NCBI RefSeq assembly: GCF_000203815.1 | Contig: NW_004457715.1 | Location: forward strand, 248,001 to 312,000 | DNA length: 64,000 bases | Reading direction: 5' to 3' | From: Cavenderia fasciculata | Lineage: Eukaryota; Evosea; Eumycetozoa; Acytosteliales; Cavenderiaceae | Part shown: piece after piece, positions 21,345-31,278 of the stretch | Layout of the letters: each line of letters starts with the position of its first letter | Position numbering within the stretch: the stretch's first letter is position 1 | Position numbers and translations under genes: made by a program | The notes under the pieces: generated by a model | The model's input: only the letters and a program-made list of their open reading frames with translations | Database searches by the model: none | What the model was told of the DNA's origin: nothing

Positions 21345-23309
21345 ATGATGGATGTTGATGATAAATCAGGAGGAGGCGGCAATAAGGCACCTGCAACACC
21401 GACATCATCATCATCATCATCATCAAATAATGTAAACTTGTCATCACCACCTATGAATATGGTTGGTTCGTTACACTCTCCTCCCATGGGACTAGGTGCT
21501 GGACCAGTAGGCGGTGTCGGTGCACCAACACCTGAAGCATTCTTGAATGCTTATGCTGCAGCGGCTGCTGCTGGTGCTCCTCTAGGTTACCCTCCTTATA
21601 TGGGTCCTGGTCAATTTACAAATCCTTATGGTATGTAGAGACATAATAGATAGAAGATAAGATTAGTTTAGATTAACATTCATTTATTGACTTATTTGGT
21701 ACATACTTATTTTTTGTTTCAAGACTTTACATTATTCAATAGAAATGCAGCGGTTGCAGCAGCGACAGGATATTATACAAGAGGAGTTGGAGTGGTTGGT
21801 GCACCACCTGGAGCATTTCCACCGATCGGTGTTCATGGTGGACAGTTTGTCAATCAACAACAGGTGATCATTCAACCAGAGGTATCCAAGATGTGGGTTG
21901 GCAATCTACCACAAGACACCACCGAAGATGAGTTAAGGGTGTTCTTTTCACCGTACGGCAAGATCGAGTCGATCAAGGTAGACTATCGATGCGCATTCAT
22001 TAAATACACTGAGCATATATTGGCACAAAATGCAATTAAAGCAACCAATGGTGTCTTGTTTAAGGGAAACAAGATAAAGGTTAATTGGGCGAGTATCAAG
22101 GTACGAGGCAAGATGCCACAACCTTCAACTACATCACCGTTACTCTTTGGTCCACCAGTAGGTGTTGTTCCATTACCCAACCTACAGGCTGCAACACCAC
22201 CTATTTTGGCTGCTGCTGCCACTACTCCATCTCCACCAACTAATAATGCAATAGCTGCTGGACAACACCAACAACACCACCACCAACACCAACTAATGTC
22301 TGAACAACAGATTCAATCACCACCATCATTATCATCGGCTAGTAATAGTATTAAAACAATATCTACACCACCATCCTCTGCTACGGCCACTACCGCTGCC
22401 GGCACCATACTCTCATCATCATCCAACTCGCTACCTACATTATTGACCACCAACCCTATTTCACCAACTCAACCTTCATCATCATCTTTATCGACTTCTG
22501 TATTATCAACGAATCCATCATCATCTACGACATTGTCATCATCGATATCATCAATAACAACGTCGTCATCTTCTGTACAATTATCACTTGATCTCAAAGA
22601 TAGTATATCGAAAAATAGTAATAGTAATAATAATAATTTAAATAATAGTAGTGGTAGAATAAATACCAATACAAATATTGCGCCACAACATCATCATCCA
22701 TATCATCGACCTCCACCACCACCTCCACCATCTCAGCCATCTCAACAACAACAACAGGCAACTAGTTCAGCACATCAACTTTTACATTACAATGATTTTG
22801 AGGAACACGTTGTTTCCAACAAGAGCAAGACACTTTCAATATCACCATACGATAAATTATTATTGGAAGAAAAGAATCATCTATTGTATTTGATTGATCA
22901 TCTATCGACTACTTATCGATCAATCAAAGAAGCCAAAGATTGGATATTATTACACTTTAGATGTTACCGTTCCATCATTTCAGTGATATCATCTTATTTT
23001 CAAGAGGTTGGTTTAACTCTACCACCACCCCAACAACAACAACAACAACCACAACAATCAACAACCAAAGTATTACCATTATTATATCTTGTTAATGATA
23101 TTTTACATTTTGGATTATTGAGAAGACGATCGATTGAACAAATTGATATCATTGCAGAGTTGACCGAACCTCATCTTTCTACCATGTTTGTAACATTCCA
23201 CGATGAACCAACTCAAAATCAAAACCAGGCAATGACGATACTCGATCTTTGGGAATCCAAAAAAGTTTATCCTCCAAAAATAGTACAATCATTAAAACAA
23301 TTAATGTAG
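21345..23309 (+). CDS. RNA-binding protein with RRM and C-terminal CID domain
   Basis: Exons 21345-21630 and 21724-23309, phase 1 join, 623 residues. Residues about 148-225 are an RRM with RNP2 KMWVGNL and RNP1-like CAFIKY, ending in IKVNWA. Residues about 240-450 are low-complexity Ser/Thr/Asn/Pro. The last 165 residues (SISPYDKLLLEEKNHLLYLI, KDWILLHFRCYRSIISVIS, KVLPLLYLVNDILHFGLL, TILDLWESKKVYPPKIV) have the helical pattern of a CID, the RNA polymerase II CTD-interaction domain; LYLVNDILH is the hallmark. RRM plus CID occurs in SCAF4/8, Nrd1 and U2SURP, proteins linking Pol II to splicing or termination. Here the RRM precedes the CID, as in U2SURP, but I see no SURP domain. Confidence 0.85.
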
Positions 23310-23472
23310 TAATATTTTTTCTTGAAAAAGAAAAATAAAAAAGAGATTATCTTTTAATTATTATTAATATTATTATGTTGTATTTATTATTATTATTATT
23401 ATTATTATTAAAGGTGTATAATTATTTGTTTTTTTTTTTTTGTTTATGATTTTGATTTTGTTTGTTTTAGAT

Positions 23473-25072
23473 TTAAAGATAAGTTTGATCAATTGGTATA
23501 TCAACGGTACCATCAATTGAAACCAATGAATCTAAAATGACAGTATAGAGATAGAGGATCTTTTCAATGGATTGAGGTTCTTTGTTCCAAATGGATGATT
23601 GTGAATCTACTTCTAGACAAAGTTGATAGGTATCTATGGGGAATTCTAGTTGAGTATTTCCTTCTCTACATTTGACCACTTCCTCTTTTGAAAGAGTTAG
23701 AGTGATACCACTGTTTCCAAATCCAAGACTTGGCAAAAGAGTTGTCTTTAGTGTCATCAATGCTTCTCTTAGATATGGTCTTTTTTCCATCATCCATTTA
23801 GTATCGGTCTTTGTAATCTTGTCTGAACTCTTGGTCAAGAACATCTTTTCAAATTCCTTGTCACTGCATTCAACCGATTTATTAAATGACAATAACTTTT
23901 CAATCGTTGAAAAATAACTTAAACTTTCAATTTCAAATGTTAATCTATTTGATCTTCTAATTGGTGTCTAAACAAAAATTAAACAAAGAAAAGGTTAATA
24001 TTAATATATATTATATTTCCAGAGATTTGTTCATCCATCTATCCATCCATCTATTTACCATTAATTTTAAAACAAAATAAGGTTCAATATCTTTGTTTTC
24101 AATTTCAATCTTTTCAACAACCGTTGTTATCCATTCATTCTTGTAGATTACATGAATGGGACCAATCGATGTCAATTCATCATTTAATATTGGATACTTT
24201 CTTTCCAAAGCTTCCTTTTCCTCTTCGGTTTTGAATAGTTTTTTGGTTTCTTTTCTTTCCTTTTTCTCTTCTTGTTTAGTGGTTGTTGTAGTTTGTTCTT
24301 TTAATATTTTGACTTCTTCTTCCTTTGTTTTGTTGTTGTCATCATCTTCATCATCATCATCTTCATCATCATCACGATCTTCAGATTCAGCCAATCTTCT
24401 CTTTTCTCTGTCGATAAAGATATTGTTTTCACGTACACATGCATCTACAAACTTCTTTCTAGACTTTGACATATCACTCCTTGACATTTCATAGTTTACT
24501 TTGTATTCTCCCAAGATGTATCCCTTTTCGGCTTCGTATACTATTGGCTTGACCATCGATACATTGATACATTTATCTTTAAGTTTACAATTAATTAAAC
24601 ACCAACATGTTGGTGCAACTTCAGTAGTAGATTTAGATGTTGATTTATCAACATTTAAAGAAGAGGAAGAAGATGAAGAGGAAGTGGATGAGGAAGTGGA
24701 TGAGGATTTATTATTTACATTATTTTCAATATTTTGTTGTTGTTGTGAAGGTAGAGTACAAAGATTATCTTTTTTCTGAACATCTTCAATGTCTAGAGGT
24801 ATAGATGTTTTACTAGTTGTTTGTTGTTGACTATTAATAGTACAGTATGTGAATCTTTTATATTGTTGTAGTTGTGAAGAAGAAGAAGAAGAGACATATA
24901 AATGACTACTACTACTACTACTACTACTTGATTTAGTTGTTGTTGTATAAATGTTTTTGCATTTATTACAAGTTCGATATGCAGCTGCATTATTGACTGT
25001 TGTTGCAGTAGCAATCATAACAGATTGCTTTGTTAATGATTTAAATAATCCTATACATGATGATGAACTCAT
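23473..25072 (-). CDS. Conserved-looking protein of unknown function with a frame break
   Basis: Exon 1 (25072-24059, 338 residues) and exon 2 (about 23968-23473). The N-terminus (SCIGLFKSLTKQSVMIAT) could be a mitochondrial presequence, followed by CNKCKNI and long Ser runs. Residues about 150-230 (APTCWCLINCKLKDKCIN, GYILGEYKVNYEMSRSD) look ordered; an acidic DDDED run and a charged linker follow. Exon 2 is ordered too (LREALMTLKTTLLPSLGFG, IEKILYLYTVILDSL). After the strong TTTGTTTAG acceptor all three frames close within about 25 nt; reading TPIRRSNRL-TFEIESLSYF requires ignoring one extra base near 23941. Either a sequence error, a real lesion, or a downstream acceptor near 23896. I do not recognise the family. 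Confidence 0.6.
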
Positions 25073-25282
25073 TCTTCTTTATCTCTTTTGATATTGTTAG
25101 ATCAAGAATAATACAATAAAATATATAAAAAACAATTTTTTGATATTGAACAGGTTTCTCCATTTAGGCCTGGTCAAATTTTGGGGAAGATCAATTTTTA
25201 ATCAAGGTAGTACAAAACTTCTGGGTTTATATACCTCATAGTATTTTCGTAAAACAACAACAACAATGGCAGTTGTACAAGA

Positions 25283-26640
25283 ATGCGAACGATGAAGATT
25301 TCCGACGTAATAAGTCATAGTACTAGAAAGAAGATAATAACAGAAGAGGAGGAGGAAGAAGAAGAAGAAGAAGAGACTGAAGAAGAAGAGACTGAAGAGC
25401 ATGTAAATCTCAAAAAGACAATGATATCATTGTGTATCATTTGGGATACCAATATGGTCAACCCAAAGAAACTATCAAGATTAGTGATGATCGATAGAAT
25501 TACAAAGAGACAGATTGATATTACAAACCATAGAGATAAATTGGAGAATGGTAGATATTGATATTACTAATATCATATGATGTTATATGTATAAGTCACT
25601 AACGCTCTAGATCTATTTTAATTTATTTAGCACAACTTTTAAACTATTCTCGAATGGTTGGTACTCGACCACTATCTGTATTGTTGATGACCAAGATTAT
25701 TAGATACGCATGGGAGATGGATACAATGACTGGTACTGGTTACAAGTATAGAGTGTTCGAACCATTTAATGAAAATGTACTTGTTGGTCGATACAAATGG
25801 GCATTGTCACTTGGGTTGGTATGCAAACAATTCTTTAATCTCGTCAAATCATCATTGTTTAAACGTCTCTGCATTTATAATAGTTCACTCACTAAGCAAT
25901 GGAGTCGTTATGAAGACAACAAAGTTCGAGCACTTGCAAACGACGTATCACAACACATAGACAATATTGCTTGTGTCATTAAACAACCTACCAACCTTAC
26001 AATACAGTGTAAAATGTTGATTGGTATTGCATTGAAGCCATCGATAGGTGCAGTCATTCTTCTTCAAGGTATTACAAAGTTACGATTGGTCGATACGACA
26101 TCAAATTTCTATAATCTTTTTGATAGTGTTCTTCAGGTGATGGTCAACCTCGAGTCACTAACACTTGATAATACCGGTGATCTTTCAGAAATATATCGAC
26201 CATCACTCAAACACTTATCAATTAAGGGTTGCCATCCACTATTCACTCAAAAGGTAATCAACCTCATCACCACACCCATACCATCACTTGGATTATCACT
26301 ATTTCCCCAAGACCGCCACCTCCAACTACCACCCAACGTCCAATCACAAATCAAAAAGCTTCGTATTTACATTAAGAATATTCCTCCAGACTTTTCCAAC
26401 TATACGTCACTGCGCAAGTTACAACTGACCAAAGAAAATTACGGCTCATTCATAAATCCACTTTCATTCGCGATGATGGTCAACGTCACATATCTGTCGG
26501 GTGAAATGACAGATCCTCAATGCATCAAAGAATGGTTTGAAATCCTCCCAAAATTCCCATCACTCACGACTCTGGAGGATTATAAACATGATTTTTGTAA
26601 AGATCAATGTCATTTATTTTGTAATAATTTATTAAAATTA

Positions 26641-26704
<64 letters not shown>

Positions 26705-26718
26705 TAGATTTAATATAA
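25283..26718 (+). CDS. Dictyostelid F-box/LRR-like family protein
   Basis: The core ORF from the ATG at 25654 to 26718 gives 354 residues. It starts LSVLLMTKIIRYAWEMDT, then WALSLGLVCKQFFNLVKSSLF, the arrangement of a cryptic F-box as in the large dictyostelid families, followed by irregular leucine-rich repeats (GITKLRLVDTTSNFYNLF, MVNLESLTLDNTGDLSEI, SLKHLSIKGCHPLF, SLRKLQLTKENYGSF). It ends in a long poly-Asn run from an (AAT)n microsatellite. An upstream frame at 25283-25550, acidic and basic, could be joined in phase 1 (donor 25551, acceptor ending 25630), which would lengthen the N-terminus; this is uncertain. A coherent 65-residue frame continues after the stop at 26741-26935 in another frame, suggesting a C-terminal frameshift. 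Confidence 0.6.
26641..26702 (+). repeat. (AAT)n microsatellite encoding poly-Asn
   Basis: About 20 uninterrupted AAT units at the 3' end of the F-box/LRR-like gene. Trinucleotide arrays like this are frequent in dictyostelid coding sequence and vary in length between strains. Confidence 0.95.
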
Positions 26719-26740
26719 TGGACAACTACCATCAGCCAAA

Positions 26741-26935
26741 ATGGTAAATGGAATCAAAACAATAATATTACGTACAAAGTACACCAAATTTGAACAACAT
26801 GACCTCACTCTAGCAGGTCTGTCAAACTACAAAGCTACTGGTCAACGATTCAAAACAAATTATTCCTATCGTGGTCCCGAGTTATATGTCAAAACTCTCT
26901 ATTCTTACATTGCACACCTGACCACCAACGAATAA
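26741..26935 (+). pseudogene. Probable out-of-frame C-terminal continuation of the F-box/LRR-like gene
   Basis: Opens right after the poly-Asn gene's stop codon in another frame and encodes about 65-74 residues with coding-like composition (LTLAGLSNYKATGQRF, YRGPELYVKTLYSY). No separate promoter or start context is evident. It may be the true C-terminus displaced by a small indel near 26710, or an independent short ORF. Confidence 0.4.
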
Positions 26936-27405
26936 ACAATAATAAATAATATGATAGAAAAAAGTTGACAACACCATCTAAAAGAACCAATCAAACCTCT
27001 GGAAGAATGAAAAGGGAAATAATAATTTACAAGTATGAATTTTTTATTTTCTACTTTGAGATCCACTCAAACAATGTGAAAACTGTTTTGTTTATTTTAA
27101 AACTTTTTAAAAAAACCAAAATATCAAAATTATCAAATAATGTTTTGACTTTAAAAGGAAATTCAAAGGTAATAAAAAGAAAAGAAAAGCTATCATTTAA
27201 TTTAATTAATTAAATAAATAAACTTTTTTTTGTTCATGATATCTGCCAATGTTTTTTTGTGTTACTTATTGGAAAGATCAACCGAGAAGGACCAAACCAT
27301 CCAAACACAACAACAATTTCAATGAGATTATGTTTTAGTATCAAAGAATAATTATTTTTACTTTACTTTATCTACCTCTCGAGTATTAAATAAATAAAGA
27401 AAGAA
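26936..27405. other. Intergenic; nothing recognised
   Basis: AT-rich spacer of about 470 bp upstream of the eIF4E-like gene. A short ATG frame at 26965-27213 is Lys/Phe/Ile-rich with no recognisable features and is probably chance. Confidence 0.4.
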
Positions 27406-28278
27406 ATGGAAGTTGACAATCAATTAAAGAATAATGATATTTTGAAAAGTTCATTTCACAAAAATGAAGACAAGGAACGTCCAAAAAAGAGTGTAAAGTT
27501 TGTAGCTCAGGAAAGAGAAAACATAGAACAAGGAGGTGAAGCTAAACAATCTTCATTGGGAAAACATTTACATACCCAAGACGAAGAATTACCATTGGAA
27601 AATGGTTGGAGTTTTTGGGAGGATCATTGTCACACTCATCATGGTGAAATGGCTACTACAGCTCAATATGAAGCTTCTTTAAAAAAGGTTTCATCTTTTT
27701 CAACTGTTCAAGTATGTCAATGATTATAAAAATATAAAGATTTTTTTAATTAACTTTGTTTCTATTTTTTTTTTCTAAAACTTTAGGGATTCTGGAAAGA
27801 ATTTAATAAATTACCACATTTAATTAGTGTACCAAATAATAGTTGCTACCATTTAATGAAAGAAGGTGTTAGACCAATATGGGAGGACCCTGAAAACCAA
27901 GATGGAGGTGTTTTAATTTTAAAGATTAAAAAGTTTAGAACGTATGTAATTGCAAGTTCATATTTTCTGTTTTTTTTTTAGATAAAAACTAATTAACTTT
28001 ATTATTTTTTGTAAGTGATGAAGTTTGGAATGAATTATTATTGACAGTGATTGGAGAACAATTTAGTGCTTATTTGGACACTGACGATGATATTTGTGGT
28101 GTATCGATTAGAAAGAAACAAGGATTGGATTTCAATACCATTCACATTTGGAACAAGAATTCAAAAGGAAATTCACAAATTGAAAGAGCCTATAAACATC
28201 TTTTACAACGTCTAAGTGATGCTTGTATCCATTTATATTATAGAGGTATTGTTTAATGGAAATATGAATATAATTAAA

Positions 28279-28310
<32 letters not shown>

Positions 28311-28546
28311 CAACAAATACATTTCCATATTTAAATTTAGAACATAAAATGGAATTTGAAAGAATGAATAAAATGGAAAAACAAAAGGAGGAACAAAAGA
28401 TTGACCAACATGTAGATGACAAAAAGAAAGAAGAGCCAAAGTTAGAAGAGGAAGTAGAGAAATCACCAGCCGCCACCACCAATGAAAAACACTACAAGGA
28501 AGCTGAAGAAGATGAATATTCTGATTTATATTATCTCTATCTCTAG
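27406..28546 (+). CDS. eIF4E-family cap-binding protein, class II (4EHP/eIF4E2-like)
   Basis: Binds the mRNA 5' cap. Exons 27406-27711, 27787-27941, 28016-28245 and 28341-28546 (phases 0, 2, 1) give 298 residues. The eIF4E fold is clear: LPLENGWSFWEDHCHTHHGE, FSTVQGFWKEFNKLP, EGVRPIWEDPENQDGGVLIL, VWNELLLTVIGEQF, DDICGVSIRKKQG and IHIWNKNSKG. The second cap-stacking Trp (IWED) is present. At the position of the first stacking Trp of class I eIF4E the chain reads TAQYEASL, a Tyr, as in 4EHP (SYEQNI). That makes a translational repressor or condition-specific initiation factor more likely than the main eIF4E. The N-terminus is disordered and the C-terminus is an E/K-rich extension absent from animal 4EHP. 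Confidence 0.88.
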
Positions 28547-28773
28547 TTGGTAATCTAAATCCAAATCCATCCCCAAATTAAAATAAAACAGTAAAAGAGG
28601 AATGTTCATGACCTGAACATCCACACTTTTTAAACTTGTTACTTTTAACCAATCTTTTTATCCAGATTCTTTGTTATTATTATATTATTGTATAGTATTA
28701 CCTATGTATTTTGGTACAATTAAATTATTAGTATTTTATTATTATTTTTTGGTATAGGTTCTCCTTTCATTAT

Positions 28774-29178
28774 TTAGTCAAGTAAACCAGCATCTTTGAG
28801 CAATGGAACAAGCTTTCCATCCTTGTGTAATTTATGAGTGTCTATTGATAGATAGATAGATAGATAGATACAAAGTAAAGAGTAAAAAGTTAGATATAAA
28901 TGATAAGATGAGAGAGAGAGAGAGTATGACATACCATCACAACCACCGATAAACTTTTGATTAACGAATATTTGTGGTACAGATCTAACACCAGTGATTG
29001 ATTTAAGAGCATCTTGACATTCTCCACAGTCACCTCTATTGTCCAATTCAATGACGAATGCGTTGACCTTTAGATTTGCAAACAATTGCTTAGCCTTTAC
29101 ACAGTATGGGCAGAATGTCTTGCTAAAGATAACAAGTTTATTTGAGCTTATAGCTTGCTTTACAAATTCTGTTGACAT
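28774..29178 (-). CDS. Dithiol glutaredoxin
   Basis: GSH-dependent disulfide oxidoreductase of 103 residues, exons 29178-28935 and 28841-28774 (phase 1 join). The active site FSKTFCPYCVKAK is the classical CPYC dithiol motif. The TVP-like cis-Pro segment reads VRSVPQIFVNQKFIGGCDD, with the GG-C-D-D glutathione-binding loop completed by the splice join. It ends GKLVPLLKDAGLL. No targeting signal, so cytosolic. It also has CGEC in GDCGECQDALKS, an extra cysteine pair. Confidence 0.93.
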   Translation of the reverse strand: MSTEFVKQAISSNKLVIFSKTFCPYCVKAKQLFANLKVNAFVIELDNRGDCGECQDALKSITGVRSVPQIFVNQKFIGGCDGMSYSLSLSSYHLYLTFYSLLCIYLSIYLSIDTHKLHKDGKLVPLLKDAGLLD

Positions 29179-29612
29179 TCTTATTATTTATATATATATG
29201 TATATATTTCTCTATTATTATTATTATTATTCTTCTAACTTATATGTTATTATTGTATGTTTATAAACAAATAATATTAATTCGAAAGACACCTTTTAAA
29301 GTGTCAAACGACGAAAATTCACACAAAAAAGAATGAATCGAACGTCATTCTTCTTCAAGATCTTTGAACATCACACAACAAAAGATAACTTATGTCTATT
29401 AATAATAAACACAAATGTCTCATAAACTAACCGAAATTTCATTATCGTCAACAACACAAATATATGTTGACTTGGAATTGAAGGTTGGAGAATAATTTAA
29501 AAGTTGTCGACATGTTTCTGGACCTGGATCATCGTCATGCAAATAATAATAATATTATATTATTCTTTTGATTTAATTTATTATTATCTTACTATTATTA
29601 TTATTAAGTTAA
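29179..29612. other. Intergenic; nothing recognised
   Basis: About 430 bp between the glutaredoxin start and the 3' end of the palmitoyltransferase gene. AT-rich with AAT runs; no ORF or RNA gene seen. Confidence 0.4.
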
Positions 29613-31106
29613 TTAAATTTTCTTTGGGAAAATAACTTCAATTAAATTCTTGTATTTTCCTTGGTCAAATGGATTCTTGATTTGTTTAAATGTTGGTGGT
29701 AATGGTAGATGAATGGAATCGTCACCATCATCAATTTGAATATTATTATTCTTTTTCTTTTGATTATTATTATTTGTTTGTTGTTGTTGTTGTTGTTGTT
29801 TACCATTCTTTTTCTTATTATTATTTTGATTATTAGTATTTTGATTATTAATACTTTCCAATTCATCCAATTCATGTTTTAACGATTGATTTTCTTGTTC
29901 CACTCTATTGATTGATATTTGTTCTTTCAAATCACCATATTTAAATGTTTCATTGGTCGTCTTGTTCTTTACAACCAACCACATATGATAACAGAAAAAG
30001 TAAAACAAAAACAATGAAATCACCAAACAAAATACTCCCAATGGGAATACTGATCTTGATTCATAGAATAAATACTAGAAACAAAGTAAAAGATAGTTAG
30101 ACATTATCATCTATTATTCTTTTTTTTGTTTTTGTTCTATTCTATTATAATTATTTTTAACATACTTTAATAACATATGAAGTTGGTAAAGGTTCCCATT
30201 TACCATTTGTTCTATAACCCAATTGAAAGATATTTTTGGTGTCGATGATTACATAGATTGCTTCTAGACAAAGATAGAAACCATACATACAAAGCAATGA
30301 AGTAGAGAGTACAAACAAGAGAAAGTATCTAAGATTACTTTCTCCAACGCAATTATTGATCCATGGACAATGATGGTCCATACGTGAAACACATCGGTCG
30401 CATACTCTGCAATGCTTTGAACGCGATGGTTTAGTAATGTCACAGGTTTCGCAGTGTTTTCGAATGTACAACAATCGATCGTATGAATAGTGCATAGCAT
30501 TCTTTACATTTTTCTTGGTCAAGTAACCCGGATTAGACATTGATGCAACCACAAATGTAAACAATGTAAATATAATTGCAATTGCCGATCCAGGTCTATG
30601 AAGATTAGATACATAAGGTTCATATAAATAAGGATATGTATCTTGATAGAATAAATATGCTCCAAATAATACTAATATTAAGTATACTGTCTTTTAATTA
30701 AAAGAGATAGAGATAAGATGTTAGAATAAGTTTACTTTCTTTTGATCATCTCTATCTCTATCTCTATCTATCTACATACTTGTAATATTATATTTGGTCT
30801 ATGTAAAAAGTAGTTTGTACAACTTCCACATGATCTTCTTATAAATGAAGGACATATAAAACTTGCTCCTTTTCTAAATTATTATGATTGATTGATTATT
30901 GTTGTTAATCATCTCTACTACTGTCACTATCTCTCTATCTCTCTATCTCTCTTTTAAACATACTTGCAAGTATTCTCTAAGCCTTTAGTCATACCATAAT
31001 GAATCTTTCCTACACATCCCTTTGAAGAATGACCAAATAGTAATACATAGATAATAAATACAGCAACTATAACATATCCAATTAGAAACTGTAATAGTAA
31101 ATCCAT
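29613..31106 (-). CDS. DHHC palmitoyltransferase, ZDHHC4/Swf1-like
   Basis: S-acyltransferase that palmitoylates membrane proteins. Exons 31106-30964, 30873-30780, 30690-30166 and 30074-29613 (phases 2, 0, 0) give 407 residues. An N-terminal signal-anchor (FLIGYVIVAVFIIYVLLFG) and a second membrane segment precede the Cys-rich domain HCETCDITKPSRSKHCRVC, CVSRMDHHCPWINNCVG. Two further membrane helices follow (FLLFVLSTSLLCMYGFYL and GVFCLVISLFLFYFFCYH). NKTTNETFKYGD corresponds to the TTxE motif, and the C-terminus NPFDQGKYKNLIEVIFP matches the NP-x-D-x-G-x-x-x-N PaCCT-like end. The long first cytosolic/luminal segment and ends resemble ZDHHC4 and yeast Swf1 (ER). Poly-N and poly-Q inserts lie in the tail. 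Confidence 0.9.
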
Positions 31107-31278
31107 AATCTAAACTAGTTGACCTCACTATAGTATAGTTGATTTGATACAAAATAATAATAATAATAAACTAAATTGAACGAATGAACAAATATCTTCT
31201 CAACAGAAAAGGAAAAAACTTTACTTTTTGGATATTTTAATTATTTAATTTATTATATATAGTTTCTATTTCTTCTTT

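Noticed and set aside
26965-27213. 82-residue ORF upstream of the eIF4E-like gene
   Set aside because: Lys/Phe/Ile composition typical of random AT-rich frames; no motif.
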